Source: Anoxynatronum sibiricum (GTDB lineage: Bacteria; Bacillota; Clostridia; Peptostreptococcales; Tindalliaceae). Taken from it: 12,839 bases of DNA. Positions 1 to 7,331 of this stretch are shown here, in pieces. Position 1 is the first letter of the stretch. Every line of letters begins with the position of its first letter. The translations under genes and the position numbers were made by a program. Below the pieces are notes generated by a model that worked only from the letters and a program-made list of their open reading frames with translations, ran no database searches and had not been told where the DNA came from. Location of the stretch: positions 1 to 12,839 of the forward strand of contig NZ_JBCITM010000034.1 in assembly GCF_039414295.1 (NCBI RefSeq), read 5' to 3'.

Positions 1-154
1 AGATTTCGTAACCACTTTCTTCTCTGTAGTATTTAATTGTCTCTAATAGTTTGATGGAATCCTCCCGATCTTCAAATATGATTTGGCCGTTGATTCCCCT
101 TAGCATGACATGGTATATTCCTGTATGGCTTTTCTTTCGTTCTTTTCTTGGCAA
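1..154 (-). CDS. REP-associated tyrosine transposase (RAYT, Y1/IS200-like), N-terminal part, cut by window edge
   Basis: The minus strand reads LPRKERKKSHTGIYHVMLRG followed by INGQIIFEDREDSIKLLETI, the standard opening of REP-associated tyrosine transposases: a basic N-terminus, the HTGIYHVMLRG strand, then a helix with F-E-D. These Y1-type HUH nucleases cut and join single-stranded REP hairpins. The HUH and catalytic Tyr regions lie beyond the left edge, so integrity cannot be judged. The start is TTG at 152-154, preceded by AGGTGA with a 5-base gap; no in-frame ATG fits. A REP-like hairpin lies about 50 bases upstream (201-227), as expected for a RAYT next to its own substrate. Family call is secure; activity is unknown. 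Confidence 0.85.
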   Translation of the reverse strand, partial: MPRKERKKSHTGIYHVMLRGINGQIIFEDREDSIKLLETIKYYREESGYEI

Positions 155-200
155 AATGATCACCTCATGTTCATCTTAGCATGAAGCAAGAGTTAGCTCA

Positions 201-227
201 ACACAAAAGAACCGTCCCCTCGTGTCC
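201..227 (-). repeat. REP-like hairpin linked to the RAYT gene
   Basis: Read on the minus strand this is GACACGAGGGGACGGTTCTT followed by TTGTGT. ACAC and GTGT pair at the ends and further G-T/A-T pairs extend the stem around a GGGGACGGTTC core. From memory, a GGGGACGGTTCT-type core recurs beside RAYT genes in clostridial genomes. Only one copy is visible here, so the assignment rests on the core sequence and on the position just upstream of a RAYT gene. Confidence 0.55.
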
Positions 228-396
228 TTGTAACACCCTTCCGTTTTGCTCCACCTTTGAGTTTCGGCTTCGGCAAAATGATCCGAGTTACTACTTAAAC
301 CGGCAAACGATTTCTCGTGAAGGCAGATGCTTACATGTCATCATCCCCATTCGACATACTCGCAAGTTTTAAATCGGTTATTTATCAGAAAATGTT

Positions 397-423
397 GATC
401 ACCATGCGCGCAGTTTGGTGATC
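397..423. repeat. 7-bp inverted repeat (hairpin candidate)
   Basis: GATCACC at 397-403 and GGTGATC at 417-423 are perfect inverted copies around a 13-base loop that contains GCGCGC. No T-run follows on either strand, so it is not a clear terminator. It may belong to the decayed RAYT/REP surroundings. Confidence 0.35.
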
Positions 424-620
424 TCGTCTGTTCGAAAAAGAATGTCGCTTCATCCATAAGGCTTTCATTTTATACCTAAAGAATCTGTGCCTCCGCCTAA
501 ATCATGCATTTATTTTCTAATATTCTGACTAATTAGAGTTTATACGATTGTTCCCTCCATGTCTAATACTTGTTTTGTATCATAATGATAGAGCGAAACT
601 ATCAAACTTTCAAAATACAA

Positions 621-735
621 GCCATTCATGCAATGACAGAAAAATCACAAATAACACCGGCACGCATCATCCATCTGTCAACGTCTTCGAAGTCAGTCAA
701 CGTCTTCGAAGCCTGAGCGTCCTGGCATGAATGGC
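621..735. repeat. 11-bp perfect inverted repeat bracketing about 93 bases
   Basis: GCCATTCATGC at 621-631 and GCATGAATGGC at 725-735 are exact inverse complements. They enclose the tandem 19-bp repeat at 674-711. The arms are too far apart for a simple terminator. They could be the ends of a very small non-autonomous element or chance; no flanking target duplication was seen. Confidence 0.4.
674..711. repeat. Two tandem 19-bp repeats containing CTTCGAAG
   Basis: The units TCTGTCAACGTCTTCGAAG (674-692) and TCAGTCAACGTCTTCGAAG (693-711) are adjacent and differ at one base. Each ends in the 8-bp palindrome CTTCGAAG. Two helical-phase-spaced palindromic half-units could bind a protein, but no gene start lies close by; the nearest gene end is the RACE stop. 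Confidence 0.7.
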
Positions 736-757
736 CCCATCCAATGGATACAGTATA

Positions 758-781
758 TTTTCCTGGGATTAGCCTGGAAAA
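758..781 (-). terminator. Imperfect hairpin at the end of the methyltransferase operon
   Basis: TTTTCC-T-GG pairs with CC-T-GGAAAA around a 6-base loop; the hairpin spans the stop codon of the RACE gene. There is no U-run after it in the direction of transcription, so it is at best a weak terminator or an mRNA 3'-end structure. No better terminator was found downstream of the operon. Confidence 0.3.
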
Positions 782-2562
782 ATCAGGCATTGAGCAAAAA
801 TTTTTTCATATCCTTCTGATGCTCCCAGCTCTATATATTCCATGCGGCAAGCTAATTCTTCAATTTGTTTCTTAACCGCAACAGACATAAGCGCCATATA
901 GGCTCCTGTTTTGGAAGTGTTCCCTAGATACACTAATTTATCGCTTACTTCTTCTGGCAATATGCCCGTTCCTACCAAATTGTCCGCGGATAAATGCGCT
1001 CCAAACTGTCCTGCGATCAACACTTTGTCAAGTTGATTTATACGCATATTTGCTTGTTGTAATAAAACGTAAAAGCCAGAAAGAATAGCACCTTTTGCTA
1101 ATTGCACTTGCCGTACATCTTCTTGTGTAATGATCAATGGTTCTGAGCTGCTTTTTAATACAAACTCTCGCTTTTTCCCATCTAGTTGAATCATATCGTA
1201 GCGATAATCCGACGTATCCAGCATTTCCTTTTTGATAAATGCACCATTTTTTCTCACAAGTCCTGTGCGAATCAACTCTTTCACAGCAGCTAATATTCCA
1301 CTTCCACATACGCCTATGGGTTCTTGGTTTCCAATCACTTTAAGTTCAATACCACTTTCAGTGATCTTCACATCCTCAATTGCACCCTCGGCCGCTCTCG
1401 TACCTGCACTAATATTCATGCCTTCTAATGCGGGTCCCGCTGCACAAGAACAGGACAATAGTTCACCATGATTTGATAAGATCATTTCTCCATTGGTTCC
1501 AATATCTATGAATAAAACATTTTCTTGGACATTTTGTAACTGGCCTACATAGGCACCAGCGACAACATCTGCACCTATATAGGCCGAAACTGCCGGGAGA
1601 CAATATACTTTTGCACCCGCGGCTACCTCTAAGCCAATCTCTTTCGCCAGTATCATTTTTGCTCTTACAAATACCGGTGAATAAGGAGCGGTTCCTATAG
1701 AGGTTGCGTCTACCCCTAAAAGAAAATGCATCATTGTACAGTTGGCTGCAATGGAAACTTCATAAATATTTTTTCTGTCTATGTTGCATTGGTGACACAT
1801 TTCACCAATCATTTCATTAATTGCCTTTACAATTTCGTGTTGTAGCTGTTCTTTAGAATTCTCTGGATTATCTATCTCATAAGTAATCCGAGTTAACACA
1901 TCAAGCCCGAATTTTTTTTGGGGATTGATCATTGAAGCTGTAGCTATTTCCGCTCCGGTCTTCATATCAATCAATGCTGTTACAAGCGTTGTTGTCCCAA
2001 TATCAATCGCGACACCATAAATAAAATCTGTCGTATCACCTGCTTCAAGCCCGATTAGATCCTCACCATGAAAAACGCCTGTGATTGTTTCCTCAGCTAT
2101 TCGATGCATCTGCAAAAGCCTCAAATCCATTTCCTTAGCACCAAAAACATTACATATGGAATCCTCAAATGACATTTGATTTTCTAATGTAGGCTTCTTC
2201 AGTTCAAAAACCATTTTATGAACTGCCGGTTGAAAATCAAATGTTGGTACATAACCTGTTGTCAGCACTTGATGGTTGGTTTCTTTTTGCATGATTTCAA
2301 TTGCAATATCTTCTCGCGGTATTACAAGACAAGATAACCTTACCCCGGAATCCACTTCGTTCTTTTTCAAGAGCTTTTTTTCAGTTTCTGAGATGAAAGT
2401 TGGATTTTCTCCAAGAACTTTAACCTTGCATTTCCCACACAATCCTTTTCCATTACATGGATTATCAACGAAAATATCATTCGCCACCAGAATTTCTAAT
2501 AAGTTCTCACCAGGACTATAGGCAACCTCTTTATGCTGTTCTTTAATAAAAATCTTAGGCAT
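769..2562 (-). CDS. RACE protein: reductive activator of corrinoid-dependent methyltransferase (2Fe-2S + ASKHA/DUF4445)
   Basis: 597 aa. An N-terminal plant-type ferredoxin domain carries C36, C42, C45 and C78 (NPCNGKGLCGKCK, then RLSC) for a [2Fe-2S] cluster. A linker domain follows, then the ASKHA-like ATPase region with two phosphate-binding motifs, DIGTTT at 187-192 and DIGTNGEM at 353-360, plus the conserved SCAAGPALEGM (371-382) and CGSGI (419-423) stretches. Proteins of this build use ATP binding to drive electrons from the Fe-S cluster to an inactive cob(II)amide, returning it to cob(I)amide. The start ATG at 2560-2562 overlaps the end of methyltransferase 3 by 8 bases (ATGCCTAA), which implies translational coupling; GGGAGAGG lies upstream. 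Its substrate should be the corrinoid protein at 4634-5281. All expected motifs are intact. Confidence 0.93.
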   Translation of the reverse strand: MPKIFIKEQHKEVAYSPGENLLEILVANDIFVDNPCNGKGLCGKCKVKVLGENPTFISETEKKLLKKNEVDSGVRLSCLVIPREDIAIEIMQKETNHQVLTTGYVPTFDFQPAVHKMVFELKKPTLENQMSFEDSICNVFGAKEMDLRLLQMHRIAEETITGVFHGEDLIGLEAGDTTDFIYGVAIDIGTTTLVTALIDMKTGAEIATASMINPQKKFGLDVLTRITYEIDNPENSKEQLQHEIVKAINEMIGEMCHQCNIDRKNIYEVSIAANCTMMHFLLGVDATSIGTAPYSPVFVRAKMILAKEIGLEVAAGAKVYCLPAVSAYIGADVVAGAYVGQLQNVQENVLFIDIGTNGEMILSNHGELLSCSCAAGPALEGMNISAGTRAAEGAIEDVKITESGIELKVIGNQEPIGVCGSGILAAVKELIRTGLVRKNGAFIKKEMLDTSDYRYDMIQLDGKKREFVLKSSSEPLIITQEDVRQVQLAKGAILSGFYVLLQQANMRINQLDKVLIAGQFGAHLSADNLVGTGILPEEVSDKLVYLGNTSKTGAYMALMSVAVKKQIEELACRMEYIELGASEGYEKIFAQCLIFPG

Positions 2563-3586
2563 CGATGACTTCCTCTCCCTTTATAAGAGCGTTCATCATT
2601 GATTTTACGTTTTTCAAAGAAGACTTCATTCCCAGTCCACATGCAGGTGATATGATATTCGAGCTATCTCTGACACATTTTCGAGTTAGTTCGGCAATTT
2701 TCTTGGGTTCTCCAAACTCAATTGCAAAAGTACTTACATTTCCCATTAATAGTCTATTCCCTAAATTATTCCTTGCTTCCTCAATACTTACCATCGAATC
2801 AAAACTGAGCACATCACTCGTGATCAAATTCACCTCTGGGTACACTTTTTTCATCTGCCCACAGATATGAATAATGGTAGCGGTCTTTTCTTTTTGTATT
2901 GCACGTATGATTTTATTAATGTATTTTACAGCAAATTCTTTAAACAGCTTAGGTCCTAATATTTCACCCGTACCACTTGGGTCTGAAATTGCAATGACAT
3001 CTGCTCCTGCTTCAATTTGTTTTTGGGCATATGCAATTAATTGTTCTGTAACAAACTCTAGAAGCTCATGCGCTTCCTTGCTATTTTTTCTTAACTCTTT
3101 ATAGAAGACAACCGGTTCCACTATAGAACTGGCTGTACTGATAGGTCCCGTTATGTTCCCAATAATTGGCACTTGCTCCCCCTTCGATTTTAACAACTTA
3201 ATTGCATCTATCACGACCTTTGCTCTTCCTTGATGGTAGTTAATAGGGGAAAGTACTTTCCATTCTTTCACGGAATGAATAGCATATTCCACTACATGCG
3301 GTTCATAAATGTTTGTTCCCATATCCACCTTGGCACCGAATTCTTCGGCCTCAATGGTCATGCAAAAAGGAACCCCGAAATTTTCAAAGCAGCCTTTTTC
3401 ATATACTGCTGTTGCTAAATCAGCCATCATGTGAGCATTCATGTGAGCTTCTGGAAATGTGATGCCCACGTCTTCCATTATCTCGGCTATGACCATATTC
3501 ATCATACCGCCAGGACAGATGCATGGTGGCCTATCGACTTTTTCTTGATTTAAAACCTTATTAAGTCTTTCCTTTGGCGTCAGCAT
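2555..3586 (-). CDS. UroD-family corrinoid methyltransferase (MtaA/MtbA-like), paralogue 3
   Basis: 343 aa TIM-barrel protein of the uroporphyrinogen decarboxylase-like methyltransferase family. It opens with MLTPKERLNKVLNQEKVDRP, the usual N-terminus, and carries the zinc-thiolate ligands of methylcobamide methyltransferases: H240 and C242 in HICGQM, and C316 in SPACGLG. SDPSGTGEILGPKLF (201-215) is the conserved barrel loop. True UroD enzymes lack this H-x-C...C set, so heme synthesis is unlikely. A GTG three codons earlier is open, but AGAGGTG sits 6 bases before the ATG at 3584-3586, so that ATG is taken as start. The gene ends inside the RACE start. By similarity to MtaA/MtbA it may be the second methyltransferase, moving methyl from the corrinoid to an acceptor; the direction cannot be proved from sequence. 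Confidence 0.88.
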   Translation of the reverse strand: MLTPKERLNKVLNQEKVDRPPCICPGGMMNMVIAEIMEDVGITFPEAHMNAHMMADLATAVYEKGCFENFGVPFCMTIEAEEFGAKVDMGTNIYEPHVVEYAIHSVKEWKVLSPINYHQGRAKVVIDAIKLLKSKGEQVPIIGNITGPISTASSIVEPVVFYKELRKNSKEAHELLEFVTEQLIAYAQKQIEAGADVIAISDPSGTGEILGPKLFKEFAVKYINKIIRAIQKEKTATIIHICGQMKKVYPEVNLITSDVLSFDSMVSIEEARNNLGNRLLMGNVSTFAIEFGEPKKIAELTRKCVRDSSNIISPACGLGMKSSLKNVKSMMNALIKGEEVIDA

Positions 3587-3702
3587 GGCTTTCACCTCTT
3601 TCCAGCCGTATTAGGCAAATGTATTGCTCTTTACTCCCATTGCATTTATAGATTTCACTCTTAAGATCTTCTTCTGTTCTTAGCTTTTTTCTTGCATAAC
3701 AA

Positions 3703-4572
3703 CTAACACAAACTGAGTGTTTTGATTACCCCGTTTTTCAATTTATAATGATTATTTTTAATACACATTTGCCCAACAAACTTTGCTTGACCAATGACTT
3801 CTATGCAGGCTTCAGCATATTTGATAGGAACTCCCAAGTTAATATCTTTCCATACCGCTCTATCTGTTCCTAATAATGCAAGTGTCGTTTTGGGGCAAAG
3901 CAACATCATCGTTTCGTCATTTAAGATTTCTTCTATTCCTTTTAGTAGTGGGTAAGTAAATAACTCTACCACTTGTTCAGCATACTTTGGTCCTAAAACA
4001 TTTAATCCTCCAGATGGATCAGCATAGCAAAGCATGTTGACTCCTGATTTTTGAGCCGCTGTCACAAAACACATTATTTCATCTTGAAACTTAATGAAGA
4101 TTTCCTTCATAGCTTCTGGCTGTTTTTTTAAAGCCTTGAAGACATGACGCGAATCCATTAATACATTCATAATAGTAAAGGGTCCTGAAACGTATAAAAC
4201 CACATTTTCTCCTTTTTCCCGAAGGTAATGACAAGCTTTTAGAACTTCTGCTATACGCCCTTTTGAATAATCAATTTTAGGTAGTCCTAGTATTTCTTCT
4301 GGAGTTGTACAAATATAGTCACCGGCTCTTGGACCTATGTTCTCATCTCCATAATTTATGATTCCACCCATTGCCTCTCCTTCAACTGTATGGCAAAACG
4401 GCAATGTGCAAAATGAAGTATGATCATGCTTTTTCAGTTCTTGGGCTAATAAAACCATGCTCTCCCAATGCTTATAGGCTTCGGGAAATTGCAAATTCGT
4501 TTTCCGGGTCACTTCTTTATTAATCCCTGCCGAGTTATCATATGTACAGTCAAAATCCACCATTTTACTCAC
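3703..4572 (-). CDS. Short UroD-like methyltransferase paralogue lacking the zinc-site His, paralogue 2
   Basis: 289 aa, about 50-70 residues shorter than its two neighbours. The standard N-terminal segment (TPKER...DRPP) is absent; it starts MSKMVDFDCTYDNSAG and joins the family at LPFCHTVEGEAMGG (57-70). The barrel loop YADPSGG (183-189) is kept. At the H-x-C site it reads LLCPKT: the Cys (C226) remains but the His is Leu224. C270 (GQMC) may be the third ligand. The start is GTG at 4570-4572, supported by GGAGGA six bases upstream; the later in-frame ATG is too far from that site. The gene ends in TAG just after a terminal Cys, and reading through adds only a basic tail of 13 residues, so the end looks natural. 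Role unclear: a methyltransferase with altered metal site, or a partner subunit of paralogue 1 or 3. Confidence 0.8.
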   Translation of the reverse strand: MSKMVDFDCTYDNSAGINKEVTRKTNLQFPEAYKHWESMVLLAQELKKHDHTSFCTLPFCHTVEGEAMGGIINYGDENIGPRAGDYICTTPEEILGLPKIDYSKGRIAEVLKACHYLREKGENVVLYVSGPFTIMNVLMDSRHVFKALKKQPEAMKEIFIKFQDEIMCFVTAAQKSGVNMLCYADPSGGLNVLGPKYAEQVVELFTYPLLKGIEEILNDETMMLLCPKTTLALLGTDRAVWKDINLGVPIKYAEACIEVIGQAKFVGQMCIKNNHYKLKNGVIKTLSLC

Positions 4573-4633
4573 GCTAAATCCTCCAGCCTATTCATGTAGC
4601 CACTTCAACAGTTTCTATTGATGATACGTCATT

Positions 4634-5281
4634 TTATGTGCCTATCAAATGACCTACCAGCTTCACGGCTTCCATTGCATTTTTTGAGTAACCATCAGCG
4701 CCAATCTTTCTGGCAAACTCTGGCGAGGTAGGCCCGCCACCAATAATTACTTTAACGCTATTGCGCAGACCTTCTTCACTTAAAAGCTCTACAACCTTTC
4801 TCATATTGTTGGTGGTTGTTGACATCAAGGTAGATAGCGCAACTACTTTTGCACCTTTGTCCTTAACTGCATGAACAAAACGAACCGGCGGAACATCACG
4901 TCCCAAATCAATTATCTCGTACCCTGCTGCTTCCAGCATGATCTTCACCAGATTCTTGCCAATATCGTGGGTATCACCTTCCACAACACCAATGACAACC
5001 TTGCATTTCTGTTGAGAATCATTTTTATCGAGGTGGGGACGTAAAACATCCAGCCCATTATACATGGCGTCGGAGCAAATTAATAGCTCGGGAATAAAGT
5101 ACTCTTCATCCTCATACAAATCGGCAGCTTTCTTCATGCCATCTGCTAAACCATACATAATCCCATCAATTGCTGGATAGCCAGACTTTATGAATTCTTC
5201 AGCCACGGGAATCACTTTTTCATCTTCCATTTCCACTACGCATTCCGACAATGCGTATATGAGTTCCTCTTTATTTGTCAT
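4634..5281 (-). CDS. Corrinoid (methyl carrier) protein of the methyltransferase system, MtbC/MtaC-type
   Basis: 215 aa from the ATG at 5279-5281. Residues 1-90 form the helical cap domain. Residues 93-215 are the B12-binding Rossmann domain with the base-off/His-on signature D103-x-H105-x-x-G108 (EGDTHDIGKN), the S150-T-L152 motif and the GGG at 181-183. H105 should be the lower axial cobalt ligand. It carries the methyl group between methyltransferases and is kept reduced by the RACE protein. A GTG two codons upstream (5285-5287) also has a G-rich stretch before it and cannot be excluded; that would give 217 aa. It is the only corrinoid protein in the operon, so all three UroD-like proteins presumably share it. 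Confidence 0.93.
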   Translation of the reverse strand: MTNKEELIYALSECVVEMEDEKVIPVAEEFIKSGYPAIDGIMYGLADGMKKAADLYEDEEYFIPELLICSDAMYNGLDVLRPHLDKNDSQQKCKVVIGVVEGDTHDIGKNLVKIMLEAAGYEIIDLGRDVPPVRFVHAVKDKGAKVVALSTLMSTTTNNMRKVVELLSEEGLRNSVKVIIGGGPTSPEFARKIGADGYSKNAMEAVKLVGHLIGT

Positions 5282-5322
5282 CGCCACCTGCCCCCTTCTT
5301 GCCTGATAGTTAACTCAACGTT

Positions 5323-6411
5323 TTATTGTCTGCACTGCTTCAGCATCCCTGCCACCCTCTCAGGATCCACAGGGTATCCCACTTCCCGCACTGTATCCAT
5401 CATCATTTGAATGTTTTCAAAAGGTGTTTCAACAGGCAGACTGCATCCAGACATAACCATATAGCCTTTAGGCGAGTCGTAGGCATCCAAAATACCTTCC
5501 AACGTCTTCTTGCGTACAGCCTGGGGGCTTCCTAAATACATGATGTCCGCCGGATCTACATTGCCTAGAATCTTAGCACGATGGCCAATCGCCAGCTTGC
5601 AATCCTTTAAGCTAGCTACATTATCAATACTGATACCTCCAATTCCAGTATCAGCAAGATCATGCCAAATTCTATTAGTCTGTCCGCATATATGCACAAC
5701 CACTTTGGTTTCATTATAGGCTTTGATAAAGTCAATCAATTCTTTTAGATAGGGTAATGAAAACTCTCGAAAAACCTTGGGGCTGACAACGGTACTTGAG
5801 GACATCGGATCCGATATGGTAGGGGTTAAACCGATATCTAAGACAGCCTTGGCGTAGGCCTTACAGGTTTCCACAGAAATACGGCAAAGCTTATGAAGCG
5901 CTTCTGGGTTTTTATAAATTAACTTGAGGGCTTCATCCACACCAAACAAGAAAAAAGCGTTGGTAAATGGTCCCACGATACCAGCAGCACACTTTATCTC
6001 ATCCTTAACAAGCTCCTGTAGATATTTCATTGCATCCAGGTGCACGGGTAACCGCCCATCCTTATAGGGATCAGCAGGACTCAGCGTCTTAATATCCTCT
6101 ACCCGAGAAATGGCCGGTTTTGCTAAATCAGCTGTCGCATCGTCAGGAAACATCACAGTTGCACCCATAGCTTCTGCCCAAGTGAACAAATCGGTAAAAA
6201 TGCGCAGACTATCGCAGCCAAACCTACGATAAGTGGCCACTTGCGCCTCTGCAATGGCTTTAGAGTTGTGATTGAACTCGGAAATTTTGCATCCATACAC
6301 TCTTGCAACCCCATTTGCAATGTTGGGATTGCAAGGTAATCTGTCTGCTCCCTTTCCATTGGCAATCGCTGCTGCTCTTTCGGCTGGAGTCATAAGGTCT
6401 GTGTTCAGCAT
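5323..6411 (-). CDS. UroD-family corrinoid methyltransferase, paralogue 1 (candidate substrate:corrinoid methyltransferase)
   Basis: 362 aa with a complete UroD-like barrel: MTPAER at 7-12, TISDPMSSSTVVSPKVF (198-214), zinc ligands H240 and C242 (HICGQT), GNVDP (283-287) and C323 (SGCSLP). The gene sits directly before the corrinoid protein (41-base gap) and after the permease (49-base gap). That position, next to importer and carrier protein, is typical for the substrate-specific methyltransferase (MT I); UroD-like MT I enzymes are known from aryl methyl ether O-demethylases and, fused to a corrinoid domain, from CmuA of chloromethane users. Start ATG at 6409-6411 has AGAGGGGG five bases upstream. 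Assignment to the family is firm; assignment as MT I and the nature of the donor are inference. Confidence 0.9.
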   Translation of the reverse strand: MLNTDLMTPAERAAAIANGKGADRLPCNPNIANGVARVYGCKISEFNHNSKAIAEAQVATYRRFGCDSLRIFTDLFTWAEAMGATVMFPDDATADLAKPAISRVEDIKTLSPADPYKDGRLPVHLDAMKYLQELVKDEIKCAAGIVGPFTNAFFLFGVDEALKLIYKNPEALHKLCRISVETCKAYAKAVLDIGLTPTISDPMSSSTVVSPKVFREFSLPYLKELIDFIKAYNETKVVVHICGQTNRIWHDLADTGIGGISIDNVASLKDCKLAIGHRAKILGNVDPADIMYLGSPQAVRKKTLEGILDAYDSPKGYMVMSGCSLPVETPFENIQMMMDTVREVGYPVDPERVAGMLKQCRQ

Positions 6412-6460
6412 AAAAACCCCCTCTTCTCAGATTTGTTTTCATTCAATGACCCTTTTCAAA

Positions 6461-7219
6461 TTAGTTATTTAAAGTCCAACGCAAAATTCTGGACTTGATC
6501 ATATCAAATAGGCACATGATTCCCACCAATACAATCCCCATAAAGATAAATCCTACAATTACAAGGTCAAAGCGTGCGAAATCAGCGTAGTATTGAACAA
6601 AATAGCCCATGCCAGAGGTAGCACCAAACATTTCTGCCACAGTAAGCAGTATAAACGAAAACTTAAGCGCAACCGCACAACCGGAAAGTATCGTGGGAGA
6701 GGCTGCCGGAAGTATCACTTTGAACAATTTTTCCAGTCCACTTATCTCTAGCGTGGCCGCATTCTCCAAGTATCTCTTATCGATCGTCATTACTCCATTA
6801 ACAGTTGTGCCCAATACCGGCCAAAAGGCTCCTAAAAAGATTATAAATATGGATGCACTTCGGAAGGATGGAAAAATATGAATTGCGAAGGGAGTTAGAA
6901 GCGTTGCAGGAACAGCACTAAACCCGTTAATGTAGGGTGTGATATTATCCCGAAGCAATTTTTTCAAGCCAATCATTACTCCAAGACTTATTCCCAAGGT
7001 TATCGCCATCGTATACGCTGGGACAAGGAGCTTCAGAGAACTTTTCAGTCCATCCATTAATTGTCCGAAATACAAAATAAACCCCGGCAATATTTTGCTA
7101 AGTCCCGGGAATAAAAATGAATCTAAAATACCAAAAACATCGGTTGCAAGATAATACGAGCCTATTATCCCAATAAAAATTAGAATCATTCCTAATCTGT
7201 CTCTTATCATTTTTTTCAT
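6461..7219 (-). CDS. ABC transporter permease, NitT/TauT (SsuC/TauC) type
   Basis: 252 aa membrane protein with about six helices, the first near residues 10-27. The cytoplasmic EAA loop that docks to the ATPase is visible as ENAATLEISGLEKLFKVILP, with the conserved G and I-L-P. It forms the membrane channel together with the ATPase (8417-9202) and takes ligand from the lipoprotein (7332-8393). A TTG start eight codons upstream is open, but AGGAGTG lies six bases before the ATG at 7217-7219, so the shorter form is preferred. Gene order ATPase-lipoprotein-permease and a single permease gene imply a homodimeric channel. Imported compound unknown; the operon suggests a methylated small molecule. 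Confidence 0.9.
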   Translation of the reverse strand: MKKMIRDRLGMILIFIGIIGSYYLATDVFGILDSFLFPGLSKILPGFILYFGQLMDGLKSSLKLLVPAYTMAITLGISLGVMIGLKKLLRDNITPYINGFSAVPATLLTPFAIHIFPSFRSASIFIIFLGAFWPVLGTTVNGVMTIDKRYLENAATLEISGLEKLFKVILPAASPTILSGCAVALKFSFILLTVAEMFGATSGMGYFVQYYADFARFDLVIVGFIFMGIVLVGIMCLFDMIKSRILRWTLNN

Positions 7220-7273
7220 GCTGTCACTCCTTCGAAGATACAAAATGCTTCACCTTTAGGGTTTTATGCAAAA

Positions 7274-7309
7274 GACAGACTTGGCATGTAACTGTGCACC
7301 AAGTCTGTC
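7274..7309 (-). terminator. Strong intercistronic stem-loop between lipoprotein and permease genes
   Basis: GACAGACTTGG (7274-7284) and CCAAGTCTGTC (7299-7309) form a perfect 11-bp stem with a 14-base loop, starting 22 bases after the lipoprotein stop codon. Only four U follow on the transcript, so it is probably a leaky terminator or a 3'-end stabiliser. Such structures after binding-protein genes let the cell make more binding protein than membrane subunits. Confidence 0.65.
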
Positions 7310-7331
7310 GTAACAATTCATGTCCTGATTA

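Larger units (their letters stand above)
155..768. other. Intergenic region between the RAYT gene and the end of the methyltransferase operon
   Basis: No convincing gene is seen in about 600 bases. The stretch holds a REP-like hairpin, a 7-bp inverted repeat, a tandem 19-bp repeat and an 11-bp inverted repeat, each listed separately. The 12-mer GGCAAAATGATC occurs at 150-161 (across the RAYT start) and again at 272-283, which suggests duplicated element DNA. The short open frames on the plus strand lack ribosome binding sites and family features. Confidence 0.6.

Noticed and set aside
3660..3705. In-frame TAG at the end of the short UroD-like gene, read as possible pyrrolysine read-through
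   Set aside because: Reading through adds only about 13 basic residues with no family similarity, and the gene already ends at a plausible point. No pyrrolysine genes are in the window.
2555..6411. Heme biosynthesis (true uroporphyrinogen decarboxylase) as the role of the UroD-like genes
   Set aside because: The full-length copies carry the H-x-C...C zinc ligands of corrinoid methyltransferases and sit with a corrinoid protein and RACE activator; no other heme genes are nearby.
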